Part shown: positions 25,054-34,345 of the stretch, one piece after another
How the letters are laid out: each line of letters begins with the position of its first letter
Numbering within the stretch: position 1 is the stretch's first letter
Source of the DNA: Bacillota bacterium
GTDB taxonomy: Bacteria; Bacillota; Negativicutes; Sporomusales; Sporomusaceae
DNA: 60,235 bases
Assembly: GCA_017889705.1 (NCBI GenBank)
Contig: JAGGAB010000024.1
Coordinates: 1-60,235, forward strand
Reading direction: 5' to 3'
Position numbers and translations under genes: made by a program
The notes under the pieces: model-generated
What the model saw: only the letters and a program-made list of their open reading frames with translations
The model's database searches: none
Told to the model about the DNA's origin: nothing

Positions 25054-25299
25054 TTACTTTTGGCATTACCCCAAAAGTAACAAAAGGTCTAGGCCTAGAG
25101 CCTCCACGCTAACCTGTTCCACTAGAGAGCAACTTTCATTGCTTTATGATAAAGTCTCCATATCAATGCACGGACCTGAAAATCCAGGCGGTATTCCTAA
25201 AACCCGTAAACTCGCTCAAACAGTACGGGTTTCTTAACGGACTATCACCCGGCTTTTCTCCTGCGGAACGCTTTTTCCGGCAAAGGCCGAAGGGGGTAC
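25054..25299 (-). repeat. Dispersed intergenic repeat, copy B (inverted relative to copy A)
   Basis: About 246 bp. It shares with copy A the 5' block GTACCCCCTT-GGCCTTTGCC, GCGTTCCGCAGGAGAAAA, the double stem and the terminal TTACTTTTGG hairpin. The inner stem is AAACCCGTA/TACGGGTTT (25200-25208 with 25224-25232) where copy A has AAATTCGTA/TACGAATTT, so both strands changed together. Copy B carries about 70 extra nt (roughly 25107-25178). Short open frames here are artefacts of the repeat. Confidence 0.75.
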
Positions 25300-25406
25300 G
25301 AGGATTTACGAAAGGTACCAATTTATCTTTACCCCAGCCAGGCTTTCTACTTAAACCCCTTGTTTATACCTCGTAATTCCCCAAATTTATAATCTGGTAC
25401 ATAAAA

Positions 25407-25438
25407 ATAAGCAGCCGCTAAAATATGCGGCTGCTTAT
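25407..25438 (-). terminator. Terminator of the binding-protein gene
   Basis: Arms ATAAGCAGCCGC and GCGGCTGCTTAT, 12-bp perfect stem followed on the minus strand by TTTTTAT. It lies 19 nt after the stop of the gene at 25457. Confidence 0.9.
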
Positions 25439-25456
25439 CTGGTTACCCATTAATCC

Positions 25457-26623
25457 TTACGGCTTAATGGTGGCTTTATACATTTGCTTGCCGTCTTTCA
25501 TTTCGATGATTACGGCATTTTTTACAGCGTCATGAGTGGCGTTTAAGGTTGTTGAACCGGTTACGGTTGCAAAGTCCTTAGTGGCCGCTAGGGCTTCGCG
25601 GATTTTGGCAGGCTCGGTGCTGTTGGCGCGTTTGATAGCGTCAATAAGCACATTGGCAGCATCATAACCAAGTACTGACATAGCGTCAGGCGCTTGACCA
25701 TATTCTTTTTTGTATGCGTCTACGAAGGATTTAGAAGCAGCGCTGGTATCATCAACTGAATAGTGGTTGGTGAAATAGGTGTTGTTCAGGGCAGCAGGAG
25801 TACCGATTTCTACTAATTTTGGGGAATCCCAGCCGTCGCCGCCAACAATAGGAATATTGATTCCCAGTTCGCGGGCTTGTTTTACAATTTTACCAACTTC
25901 TTCGTAATAACCTGGTATATAAAGAACTTCAGCATTCATGGCTTTCACTTTAGTCAAAATGGTTTTGAAATCCTGGTCTTTTTGCAGATAAGCTTCTTCA
26001 GCCATTACAGTGCCGCCGCCTTTGGTAAAGGCGTCTTTGAAGAAAGCAGCCAGGCCTTTGCTGTAATCACTGCTGTTGTCAACAAGGGTTACAGCTTTTT
26101 TGAGTTTCAGCGTTGTAAGCACAAAGTTGGCGCCAACTGTGCCTTGGAAGGGATCAATAAAACATACGCGGAAGGTATATTCTTTTACTTTATTGGTTTT
26201 TTCATCAACAGTTACTTTCGGATTTGTTGCGCCAACTGCGAGGAAAGGAACTTTTGCGGATTCGGCTACACTAGATGCAGCAATCGCATTAGAGCTGGCA
26301 AACATACCGGTAATAGCTACCACTTTATCCTGAGTTGCCAGCTTTGTCATGGCATTGGCAGCTTCGGAAGGTTCACTTTTGTTATCAGCAACAACGGCTT
26401 GAATCTGTTTACCAAGTACGCCGCCTTTGGCATTAGCTTCTTTAATAGCCATTTTGGCGCCATTGGCAGCCGAGGTACCCATTGTGGCGTTACCGCCTGT
26501 CATTTCATTTAAAAGACCGATTTTAATTTCATTCGAGGATGTACCGCCGCAACCGGCCAACATGCCGGCCATAAGTAGTACTACTGTCAGCACGGCTACC
26601 ATTCTTACACTTGTCTTGCTCAT
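25457..26623 (-). CDS. LivK-type ABC transporter substrate-binding lipoprotein (orphan)
   Basis: 388 residues. The signal sequence ends in lipobox MLAGC near residue 25. The mature protein shows the periplasmic-binding-protein type I pattern of branched-chain amino acid receptors: IKIGLLNEMTGGNATMG, NGAKMAIKEANAKGGVLGKQ, SSDYSKGLAAFFKDAF and a hinge segment LYIPGYYEEVG. Substrate unknown; amino acids are likely. No permease or ATPase genes are adjacent, and the gene has its own terminator, so it is probably a stand-alone unit serving a transporter encoded elsewhere. Confidence 0.9.
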   Translation of the reverse strand: MSKTSVRMVAVLTVVLLMAGMLAGCGGTSSNEIKIGLLNEMTGGNATMGTSAANGAKMAIKEANAKGGVLGKQIQAVVADNKSEPSEAANAMTKLATQDKVVAITGMFASSNAIAASSVAESAKVPFLAVGATNPKVTVDEKTNKVKEYTFRVCFIDPFQGTVGANFVLTTLKLKKAVTLVDNSSDYSKGLAAFFKDAFTKGGGTVMAEEAYLQKDQDFKTILTKVKAMNAEVLYIPGYYEEVGKIVKQARELGINIPIVGGDGWDSPKLVEIGTPAALNNTYFTNHYSVDDTSAASKSFVDAYKKEYGQAPDAMSVLGYDAANVLIDAIKRANSTEPAKIREALAATKDFATVTGSTTLNATHDAVKNAVIIEMKDGKQMYKATIKP

Positions 26624-27015
26624 TTGTAATTTTCTCCCCCTCTTTTTGGCCGCACTAACTTGCCTTGCATATACAAATTCTGTAGTATGTACACTGAATT
26701 CGTTTCAGGCTATAGAAACGCTGGCCTTTTAAAAAAATACCAAAAAGTATACTGACCGAATACTTTTATAGTATTTTTTCAATATTGTTTATTATAGTTC
26801 TACATTATATTACATCGCTTCGTCTTTTTCAAGGCAATTCGTGATACTTATCACTATTTATCTCAATTTTTTTCACCTTTTGTCCTTCTTCAGGAAACAT
26901 TGTTTTCGATTATCCATCCCAGTTGTACTGCCTATACTGTTTTTATATTACTGCCAAAATTAAATGTGCCCTTCCCTTTGTTTTAGGAAGAGCACAGCCA
27001 AACAATTCAACTATC
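26624..27015. other. Intergenic region with the tct operon terminator
   Basis: Near 26965-26996 a hairpin (TGTGCCCTTCC with GGAAGAGCACA) follows the last tct gene and is its likely terminator. The rest is AT-rich sequence upstream of the binding-protein gene with several AGTAT repeats (26740-26780). I see no gene and no clear promoter hexamer pair. Confidence 0.5.
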
Positions 27016-28035
27016 TTATTTTTTCTGTGAAGCAATCAGGTCTACAATTCCCGTTTCTTTGACTATTTTAGTTAATTCCTCACAATCTTCGATCCACTTT
27101 ACGCTGAATTCTTCTGGCCCCAGGTATTCTACCGTCATACCTATATCTGCCATATTATTTTTAAACACAGGATCATTGACTATTCCCTTGAGACCAGCTG
27201 TCAACCTTGCCTTTTCAGTAACTGAGAGACCTTTGGGCGCGGCGATCCCATGCCCGAAATCAAAAGCAACATCAATTCCCTGCTCTTTTAGTGTTGGCAC
27301 TGTTTCAAACCCAGGAAGCATTAACCGATTTTTATTAGCAACCCCCAATACTTTAACTGTACCGTTTTTTACGTGTTCTTTTACCGTTGACGGAGTTACA
27401 ACAATAAACTGCACATGGCCACCTAACAAAGCAGCCATAGAATCTGCTTCTCCTTTGAAAGGAACTTGTGCAACAGTAATACCAGCTTTTCTAGCAAGCA
27501 TCTCGCTCGTGAGATGCGGCCCTGAACCCAAACCAGAATGTCCTGCTTTTATTTCCCCCGGGCGCTGCTTTGCATAACTGATTAACTCATTCAAGCTATT
27601 CCATGGTTTTTCCGAAAGTGTAGCTACTATATTGGGACTAGCTGCAATTTTTACAAGGGGTTCTAATGAGGTAGGATAATGGTATCTTGTTTGACCGTAA
27701 AGCGGCTGTAATATTACCCCCATTCCAACAACTCCGATTGTATAGCCATCAGATTTGGCTCCGGCAAGTTCATTCAGCCCGATTGTTCCTCCTCCACCCG
27801 CCACATTAACAACAACTAACGGTTGCCCGAGATGTTTTGTGGCAGTCTTTTCTAATGACCTCGCGACCATGTCCATACTCCCACCGGCAGCAAAGGGAAC
27901 AATTATTGTGATCGGCTTTTCCGGATATTTGTTGGAAGCAACACTCTGCTTTGCCCCCATACTACATCCACCGATCATAATGACCATGCTTAATAAAACT
28001 ATCACCAGAATAAGAACATTCTTATTTTGCATCAT
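27016..28035 (-). CDS. Tripartite tricarboxylate transporter substrate-binding protein TctC (second copy)
   Basis: 339 residues. Lipoprotein signal with Cys near residue 22 (MIGGCS). Typical TctC/Bug features: YPEKPITIIVPFAAGGSMD, GGGTIGLNELAGAKSDGYT, GHSGLGSGPHL and VQFIVVTPSTV. It captures a carboxylate outside the membrane for TctAB. Very similar in outline to the preceding gene (28103-29122), so this is a tandem duplication that has diverged. The ATG at 28035 has GGTGAGG upstream; the frame extends back to 28122 without support. Confidence 0.88.
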   Translation of the reverse strand: MMQNKNVLILVIVLLSMVIMIGGCSMGAKQSVASNKYPEKPITIIVPFAAGGSMDMVARSLEKTATKHLGQPLVVVNVAGGGGTIGLNELAGAKSDGYTIGVVGMGVILQPLYGQTRYHYPTSLEPLVKIAASPNIVATLSEKPWNSLNELISYAKQRPGEIKAGHSGLGSGPHLTSEMLARKAGITVAQVPFKGEADSMAALLGGHVQFIVVTPSTVKEHVKNGTVKVLGVANKNRLMLPGFETVPTLKEQGIDVAFDFGHGIAAPKGLSVTEKARLTAGLKGIVNDPVFKNNMADIGMTVEYLGPEEFSVKWIEDCEELTKIVKETGIVDLIASQKK

Positions 28036-28102
28036 ATCCTCACCTTCAGATTCTTTATTGCGCAGTACAAAATTATTCCTTCTATAAGAATATATAGACC
28101 TA

Positions 28103-29122
28103 CTATTTTTTCTGCGAGGCAATTAACTCCACAATCCCTGTATCCTTAACCATTTTAGTCAGTTTCGCATTATCCTCTACCCATCTTGTACTAAATTCAT
28201 CAGGCCCTAGATATTCGACCAACAACCCCATATCTTCCATACTTTTTTTAAACCCGGGATCATTGATCATCCCCTGCAGCCCGGCAGTCAATCTGGCCTT
28301 TTCGGCTGCAGGCATGCCCTTGGGAGCAACGATTCCAGTCCAAAAACCAAACTCCACGTTAATGCCTAATTCTTTAAAGGTCGGCACTTTTTCTAAGCCC
28401 GTGATCGTCAAGCGTTTCTCTTCGGCAACCCCTAATATTTTAATTTTGCCAGTTTTGGCATGCTCCATTAAAGTAGCCGAGTTATATGTAAAAATCAACT
28501 GAATATGGCCACCCAAAAGCGCCGCCAGTGATTCCGAATCTCCTTTAAAGGGCACTTGCACAATATTAATTCCGGCTTCTTGGGCAAACATCTCTCCAAC
28601 AATATGAACCGCCCCGCCTAATCCTGAGTGACCAAATTTAATCTCACCAGGATACTGTTTAGCATAGCTAACTAAGTCACTTACATTATTCCATGGCTTT
28701 TCGGCAAGGCAGACCGCCACTGTCGGCGAAGCAACTACATTCACTAATGGTTCCAATGCTGTAGGATAATGGTATCTTGTTTGCCCATAAAGCGGTTGCA
28801 ATAGTAAGCTTGCACCAGTAACACCAAGCGTGTAACCATCAGGATTAGCACCGGCGACCTCATTTATCCCCACAGTTCCTGCGCCTCCAGGAACATTTAC
28901 CACAACCAAAGGCTGACCAAGATGTTTTTGCGAAGACTTTTCTAGCGCACGAGCCAAAAGATCTGCACTACCACCAGCCGCATAAGGAACAATGATAGTT
29001 ATGGGTTTAGACGGATATTTTTCTGCAACCACGCTTTCTTTGGCGCCCCTACCGCACCCCCCGATTATAATTGTCATACATACAAACAGCACCACCATGG
29101 CAAAACCTTTGTTATTTGTCAC
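28103..29122 (-). CDS. Tripartite tricarboxylate transporter substrate-binding protein TctC (first copy)
   Basis: 339 residues from a GTG at 29122, chosen because GGAGGGGG lies directly upstream and the start overlaps the tctA end by 11 nt. Lipobox IIGGC at about residue 22. Conserved parts: YPSKPITIIVPYAAGGSADL, GGAGTVGINEVAGANPDGYT, GQTRYHYPTALEPLV and GHSGLGGAVHI. It differs from copy two in the ligand-facing regions, so two related carboxylates may be recognised by one membrane complex. An ATG at 29143 is a less likely start. Confidence 0.88.
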   Translation of the reverse strand: MTNNKGFAMVVLFVCMTIIIGGCGRGAKESVVAEKYPSKPITIIVPYAAGGSADLLARALEKSSQKHLGQPLVVVNVPGGAGTVGINEVAGANPDGYTLGVTGASLLLQPLYGQTRYHYPTALEPLVNVVASPTVAVCLAEKPWNNVSDLVSYAKQYPGEIKFGHSGLGGAVHIVGEMFAQEAGINIVQVPFKGDSESLAALLGGHIQLIFTYNSATLMEHAKTGKIKILGVAEEKRLTITGLEKVPTFKELGINVEFGFWTGIVAPKGMPAAEKARLTAGLQGMINDPGFKKSMEDMGLLVEYLGPDEFSTRWVEDNAKLTKMVKDTGIVELIASQKK

Positions 29123-30641
29123 TAAACCCCCTCCATTCCTCATTTTTTCTATTGCCTTGTTTTTTGTCTACAAACCATCTAATCATGCTATACATCACTA
29201 ATGCAATCCCACTCCAAAGAATGGTTCCAGATAATGGGCGCGAGAGAAAAAACCACATACTGCCATCACCGATAATCAAGCTCTGCGCCAAACCATTTTC
29301 CAATATCGGTCCCAGCATAAGACCCAGCACCAACGGCGCCGGTTCATAACCTGTCTGTTTCATGAAAAAACCAAGAATGCCAAAACAAAGCAACAGCACC
29401 AAGTCAAAAATACTATTATTGATTGAATAAGCACCTGTGAACGTAATAATCAAAACAATTGGCATAAGAATCTTTATCGGAGTTTTTAGTATATAGGCAA
29501 ATAGACCGACCAATGGCAAATTCACTATAACCAGAATGACATTGCCAATGTACATACTGGCAATGAGTCCCCAAAACAGATCCTGGTTTTGGGTCATTAG
29601 AGTCGGTCCTGGCACAATTCCATGAATCATAAAACCACTGAGCAAAATCGCGGCTGCCGGCGAAAAAGGCAAACCCAAAGCCAACAAGGGAATCATAGTT
29701 GCCGAAGCTGCCGCATTGTTGGCAGATTCCGGTCCGGCAACCCCTTCAATGGCCCCTTTCCCAAATTCCTCCGGCGTCTTGCTTTTTTTCTTTTCAACAG
29801 CATAAGAAACGAAAGTCGAAACGGTAGCCGCAGGTCCAGGAAGCAAGCCCACTAAAAAACCAATAATCCCGCCGCGAAAGATAGGTCCTATCGAGCGTCG
29901 GCATTCTTCCTCGCTTGGATAAAGCTCGTGAAACTTAACAGAATGTACAGTAGCTGAAGAATCCGCCTGGGTAATGGTGTTCAATATCTCGCCAATCCCC
30001 AATAAACCCATGGCTACAATAGAAAACTCTAAACCGCGCTGCAATTCATCTACACCAAATGTTAAACGGTTAACGGCAGTCAAACTATCTAGACCCACTG
30101 TACCTAGCATAATTCCCACTACAACCATTAATCCAGATTTAAGCATTGACGTGCCTGTCAGTTTCATAAGAATCAATAATCCCACTACTGCAATAGCAAA
30201 ATATTCGGGAGGTCCAAAAGTTACAGCTACTCCCGCCATCAACGGTGCAAAAAAGCTTAAGCCGACAAGCCCCATCGTGCCGGCAATCAAGGAGCCCACT
30301 GCCGCAACAGCCAAAGCAGCTCCCGCCCTTCCCTTTTTCGCCATAGCATATCCATCTAGACAGGTTACGATCGCCGAAGCTTCCCCCGGAACATTCAATA
30401 AAATAGCGGTAGTAGAACAGCCATATAAAGAACCGTAATAAATTCCTGCAAATAGAATAAGCGAAGTAGTAACATCCATCGAAAAACTAAAGGGAAGCAG
30501 TAACGCCATTGTTCCTACCGGCCCGATTCCCGGCAATACACCCACTAAGGTTCCGATAAGGACCCCGACAGTGCACGCCAGCAGGTTTACTGGCAGCATA
30601 CTCACAGAAAATCCATGCAAAAGCAGGGCTGTCACTTCCAC
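29112..30641 (-). CDS. Tripartite tricarboxylate transporter large membrane subunit TctA
   Basis: 509 residues, about 11-12 membrane segments. Family blocks: GTLVGVLPGIGPVGTMALLL near residue 30, FAGIYYGSLYGCSTTAILLN, NVPGEASAIVTCLDGYAMAK and LGLPFSPAAAILLSGFMIHG. Main transport channel of the TTT system. The best start is GTG at 30641, 15 nt after the tctB stop, with GGTGGAG upstream; the open frame to 30743 overlaps tctB and is unlikely. Confidence 0.9.
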   Translation of the reverse strand: MEVTALLLHGFSVSMLPVNLLACTVGVLIGTLVGVLPGIGPVGTMALLLPFSFSMDVTTSLILFAGIYYGSLYGCSTTAILLNVPGEASAIVTCLDGYAMAKKGRAGAALAVAAVGSLIAGTMGLVGLSFFAPLMAGVAVTFGPPEYFAIAVVGLLILMKLTGTSMLKSGLMVVVGIMLGTVGLDSLTAVNRLTFGVDELQRGLEFSIVAMGLLGIGEILNTITQADSSATVHSVKFHELYPSEEECRRSIGPIFRGGIIGFLVGLLPGPAATVSTFVSYAVEKKKSKTPEEFGKGAIEGVAGPESANNAAASATMIPLLALGLPFSPAAAILLSGFMIHGIVPGPTLMTQNQDLFWGLIASMYIGNVILVIVNLPLVGLFAYILKTPIKILMPIVLIITFTGAYSINNSIFDLVLLLCFGILGFFMKQTGYEPAPLVLGLMLGPILENGLAQSLIIGDGSMWFFLSRPLSGTILWSGIALVMYSMIRWFVDKKQGNRKNEEWRGFSDK

Positions 30642-30655
30642 AATATCAACTCCAC

Positions 30656-31069
30656 CTACGGCAAATTTGAGCCCAACAAAATTCCAAATAACACATAGAA
30701 CCCTACTGCTGTTCCTGCCGAAAACAGACACGGCAAAACCCAACCTTCTGTTTCAGTCACTTTAAGAAAATAAAGCAAACTGATAAACACAGCAAACACA
30801 TATCCGGCCAACTTTAAAAGAAGAATATAAACAATTATGCCAATACTTATAAAAACCAGTTTTCGCAGATGAATACAACCCTCACTCTTCTTGCGCATAC
30901 ACAACATAAGCTGAACAAAGGTTAACGCAACAGCCAAACAGCCTGCTATTACTGGCAAAAATCCGGCCTTAGGAGCCATAAGGCTGCCAAAAGATAAAGA
31001 ACAGGCATTATATGTATAAATAATACTCATTATTAAAAAAAAACCAGTGATTCGTGTTTCGGACATCAT
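30656..31069 (-). CDS. Tripartite tricarboxylate transporter small membrane subunit TctB
   Basis: 137 residues with four hydrophobic segments (first about residues 8-25, last near the C-terminus GTAVGFYVLFGILLG). Size, topology and place directly before tctA identify it as TctB, a family with weak sequence conservation. The ATG at 31069 has GAGGAG upstream and lies at the stop of the sensor kinase gene, so kinase and transporter are one transcript. Confidence 0.82.
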   Translation of the reverse strand: MMSETRITGFFLIMSIIYTYNACSLSFGSLMAPKAGFLPVIAGCLAVALTFVQLMLCMRKKSEGCIHLRKLVFISIGIIVYILLLKLAGYVFAVFISLLYFLKVTETEGWVLPCLFSAGTAVGFYVLFGILLGSNLP

Positions 31070-31070
31070 C

Positions 31071-32513
31071 TTACTCCTCACCCAACTTAACTAGCTGTGT
31101 AAAAATAATGGTGAATACAGAGCCGCTTCCTTGCTGGCTTTCAATAAGCAATTTGGCATTATGCCGGTGTATAATGCGGTGACACACAGCCAGGCCAAGT
31201 CCTACCCCATTGTCTTTGGTTGTGAAGAAAGGCGTTCCCAACTTATCCATAATTTCGGGCGGAATACCAATTCCCTCATCGCAAAAAATGAGTTTCACCG
31301 CAGAGTCGCAGTTACACGTGCTAATTGTTAGTTTTCCACCCTGCGGCATGGCTTCGATTCCGTTGCGGACAATATTCAAAATCAGTTGCCTAATACTATT
31401 GGCATCCAAAATAAGGGGAGGAATATCTCTCAAATCAAGTACTAATTCGCATTTATGGCGCATTGTATCTGCTTCCAGCAAAGGAGTAACTTCTCTGATA
31501 ATAGCATTTAAGTGACATTCTTTAAAATCCATGACTTTATTTTTTGCTAAGGATAAAAATTCAGTAATAATCCCATTAGCTCGATCAAGTTCCTCAATCA
31601 TCAGCCAAAAATGCGATTTATATTTTTCATATTCCGGCTTATTACCAATATACTGCAGGAATCCACGGACAGTAGTCAAGGGATTTCGCACCTCATGCCC
31701 AATACTAGCCGCCATCTCACCGATTATATTGAGCCGGTCTAGGCGGGCCATACGGTCGGTTTGTTCTGTAATATACTGCAACAGGGGATTTAACTCTTTA
31801 ATTTTACTCTGAAACTTTTTCCCACGACCTTCAACAATGGCCTCCGCAAATAACGCCAGTTCTTTTTTCAGCCTGATAAAGATTTCCTGAAAAAGCATAA
31901 TGACTATAGCTAAAGCCACACTACCGCCCAGCAATGTCTTTTCATAATTCTGGAACATAATTTTTTTCATCTTATCCAGATTGTCGCACACAAAGATATA
32001 CCCAATGATTTCATCCTTATATTGGATTGGCCGCACGAAATACATCATCTCTGCTCCATACCCTATGACAGACTTGCTCTGTGTACCAACGGTTGATTTT
32101 CTATGCGTAAACATATCACCAAACACCCGGGAATCTGCATTTAACAACAAGGATTTATCAAGTTCCGGTCCCATCGCAACAACGCGTTGCAGCCGCACGG
32201 AATATACACCATATCGCTCAAAATTTGGAGGAATATATACTGCATTTAACGCCGGCTGCAATTTCCCGTTAACTTGCAGCACCTGTTCTTCCACTGCAGT
32301 TTCTGCAACATCTCGCTCTTCCAACTCAAGCAAAACCAAGGCAGGAAGCGTCCTTTCTAGATATGCGGTATAGTTGTCCATAACCACCACGCGAGAGGTC
32401 TTTCTTTCTTCAAACGCCATCCATTGCTGGTATATGGATAAAAACAGCATAAATAACAAGACAATGCTAACCGCTGTAACGTTCAGCCTTGTTGTCAAAT
32501 TTGATAATCCCAT
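31071..32513 (-). CDS. Membrane sensor histidine kinase, first gene of the tct operon
   Basis: 480 residues. Membrane helices near 12-28 and 193-212 flank an extracytoplasmic sensor of about 160 residues with Cache/PAS-like ending YFVRPIQYKDEIIGYIFVCD. HisKA: MAASIGHEVRNPLTTVRGFL (phospho-acceptor His in GHEVRNP). HATPase: NIVRNGIEA (N-box), CDEGIGIPPEIM (G1), TPFFTTKDNGVGLGL (F and G2 boxes). No response regulator is adjacent, which is unusual. Its position suggests it senses the carboxylate carried by TctABC. GGAGATAAC precedes the ATG. Confidence 0.9.
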   Translation of the reverse strand: MGLSNLTTRLNVTAVSIVLLFMLFLSIYQQWMAFEERKTSRVVVMDNYTAYLERTLPALVLLELEERDVAETAVEEQVLQVNGKLQPALNAVYIPPNFERYGVYSVRLQRVVAMGPELDKSLLLNADSRVFGDMFTHRKSTVGTQSKSVIGYGAEMMYFVRPIQYKDEIIGYIFVCDNLDKMKKIMFQNYEKTLLGGSVALAIVIMLFQEIFIRLKKELALFAEAIVEGRGKKFQSKIKELNPLLQYITEQTDRMARLDRLNIIGEMAASIGHEVRNPLTTVRGFLQYIGNKPEYEKYKSHFWLMIEELDRANGIITEFLSLAKNKVMDFKECHLNAIIREVTPLLEADTMRHKCELVLDLRDIPPLILDANSIRQLILNIVRNGIEAMPQGGKLTISTCNCDSAVKLIFCDEGIGIPPEIMDKLGTPFFTTKDNGVGLGLAVCHRIIHRHNAKLLIESQQGSGSVFTIIFTQLVKLGEE

Positions 32514-32659
32514 GTTATCTCCAAGCTTTCGCGATATTTTTTATACATTTTCTTGAATTTATTGCTATTTTTTATAATTATCTCTCATTTATTTATTCTT
32601 CTTTTACCAAGAAATTCCTTCTTGTTTTGTATATATTTGGAATATAATATGTGTAAAAT

Positions 32660-32694
32660 AGCCTCCACCTGTCCAAGTTTGACAGATGGAGGCT
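32660..32694 (-). terminator. Terminator of the 3D-domain gene
   Basis: Arms AGCCTCCA and TGGAGGCT with inner CTGTC/GACAG, followed on the minus strand by ATTTTAC, six nt after the stop of the gene at 32701. Confidence 0.8.
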
Positions 32695-32700
32695 GAAATA

Positions 32701-33450
32701 CTAAGCTTTTTTCGAGCCTACAACATATACTTTTGCATTCTTGATGCCGAAATCATAAGCTTTGTCAACAGAACTTACCGCGACATCTATGCGATTACCT
32801 TTGATGGCTCCGCCGGTGTCTTCGGCTGTCGCATAGTGGCCGGTTCCATCAGGATATTCGACATATACCCGCGACCCCAGCGGAATAATATTAGGATCAA
32901 CGGCAATAACACCAGGACGTACGGTTGTCCCCAAAAAGGTTTTGTCACCCCATTGGTCATTGTCATGGGCTCCCGGCGCATAGGCCGTAGCTTTAACCTC
33001 CAAAACTTGCTTAGCATTTTCGGGTGCACCAGTCGTTTGCTTTTCGGTTTGTGAAGCGGCCGCCACGCCTCCAGCCTTATGGCCTTGTTTTACTTCTTTA
33101 TGCGCCTTAGCTGCAGTATTGCTATCTGCCGATTTCGCTGCCTGCCGGGTATGCTCGGCTGCCGCTTTGGCCTTAGCCTTGGCCTGCATCCTGGCCTGTT
33201 TTTTCAGAGGAACCTTGCTGTCTGACTGCAGATTATATATTCCCTTAGGTGATTTTACCTGCTGCACGGCAGCATCAGGCGGCGCAGTAACATCAGGCAT
33301 AGCGGCAGCATGAGCCACAGCCGATACCCCGGGAATAAAAGCCGATGTTATAAAGGCTCCGGCAACAGCTGCAGCCGCAGCCATCCGTTTGAGCCTGCGC
33401 TTGAGAGATTTACTTGTTTTACGCTGCAATCTATGCGTCATTTTTTTCAT
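32701..33450 (-). CDS. Secreted 3D-domain (RlpA-like double-psi barrel) cell-wall protein
   Basis: 249 residues. A very basic N-terminus (residues 1-22) and signal peptide end near SAVAHAAA. An Ala/Lys-rich low-complexity linker runs to about residue 145. The C-terminal 3D domain is named for its three aspartates: PGVIAVDPNIIPLGSRVYVE, TAEDTGGAIKGNRIDV and VDKAYDFG. Related proteins (MltA C-terminal, YabE, YuiC) cleave peptidoglycan glycan strands. The ATG at 33450 is only 2 nt from AGGAGG; an ATG at 33441 may be the true start. Confidence 0.88.
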   Translation of the reverse strand: MKKMTHRLQRKTSKSLKRRLKRMAAAAAVAGAFITSAFIPGVSAVAHAAAMPDVTAPPDAAVQQVKSPKGIYNLQSDSKVPLKKQARMQAKAKAKAAAEHTRQAAKSADSNTAAKAHKEVKQGHKAGGVAAASQTEKQTTGAPENAKQVLEVKATAYAPGAHDNDQWGDKTFLGTTVRPGVIAVDPNIIPLGSRVYVEYPDGTGHYATAEDTGGAIKGNRIDVAVSSVDKAYDFGIKNAKVYVVGSKKA

Positions 33451-33543
33451 CGCCTCCTAACAAAACTAGTATTATAGTTTCTGCCAAAAGGCTGTTTCAA
33501 TGTCATGCAGTTTTTAACAGGAGATCACAGCTACAGCATATTA

Positions 33544-34194
33544 CTATTTTTGCAAAAGCTCTGTCAGTTCAGAAACCGATCGCACTAAATATGTTGGCTT
33601 TTCAGCCACAAGTTCTGTTTCTGTTCCATAACCATATTTTACTGCAATGGAATCAATATCATTTTTTTGGGCACCAACAATATCATGCATCCTATCGCCA
33701 ACCATTACAATATTCTTGCAATCGAACGCCCCAATTTCAGCCAAGATAAACGCAATAATCTCCGCTTTATGAATACGCGACCCATCCAGGTTACTGCCTA
33801 CAACCATTTCGAAAAACTGTTTCAATTCAAAATGCTCAATAATCTGCTCTGAAAACACCGTGGGTTTGGAGGTTGCTACAATCAATCTTTTCCCCTGCGC
33901 TGTTAATTGTGTCAGCATATCTTTAATACCAGGATAAACGGCATTTTCAAATATTCCCGCTTTGGTAAAATATTCGCGATAATAGCCAACTCCGTCTACC
34001 GCCGCTTCCTCACTCAGCGCATAAAATTCCTGGAAGGATTCCACCAGCGGCGGCCCAATAAACGGCACCAGTTTATCTAAATCCGGTTCATGAATATTGA
34101 ATTTTGCCAGCGCATACTGCACTGACTTGGTAATCCCAAGCTTAGGATCAGTCAATGTTCCATCCAAATCAAATAAAATTACTTCATAACCCAT
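33544..34194 (-). CDS. HAD-family hydrolase, phosphoglycolate-phosphatase-like
   Basis: 216 residues. HAD motifs: I FDLDGTLTD at residues 8-16, II VATSKP near 106, III Lys in HKAEII and IV MVGDRMHDIVGA near 165. The alpha-helical cap between motifs I and II (KLVPFIGPPLVESFQEFYAL) is that of subfamily IA phosphatases such as Gph and PpaX/PgmB. The substrate cannot be told from sequence. Single gene with a weak ribosome site (GGAGAG). Confidence 0.85.
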   Translation of the reverse strand: MGYEVILFDLDGTLTDPKLGITKSVQYALAKFNIHEPDLDKLVPFIGPPLVESFQEFYALSEEAAVDGVGYYREYFTKAGIFENAVYPGIKDMLTQLTAQGKRLIVATSKPTVFSEQIIEHFELKQFFEMVVGSNLDGSRIHKAEIIAFILAEIGAFDCKNIVMVGDRMHDIVGAQKNDIDSIAVKYGYGTETELVAEKPTYLVRSVSELTELLQK

Positions 34195-34315
34195 CTTTGT
34201 CTACTCTCCCAACCTATAAATGAGAATAAAATCCAACTACGTTTTATACTATTATAGACTGCAAACCGCCGGCAGCCAAGCCTTAGCGGCTTGTTTACCG
34301 ATACTGACGGCAATA

Positions 34316-34345
34316 TTGACAACTCTCCAAAACTGCTGTTACAAT
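34316..34345 (+). promoter_or_regulatory. Promoter of xpt
   Basis: TTGACA (34316-34321), an 18-nt spacer and TACAAT (34340-34345) precede the xpt start by 64 nt. No purine-riboswitch core is seen in the short leader. Confidence 0.7.

Noticed and set aside
24709..25376. Open frames of 60-76 codons on both strands
   Set aside because: They cover the cobalamin riboswitch and repeat copy B. They lack ribosome sites and homologous copies do not keep the frame.
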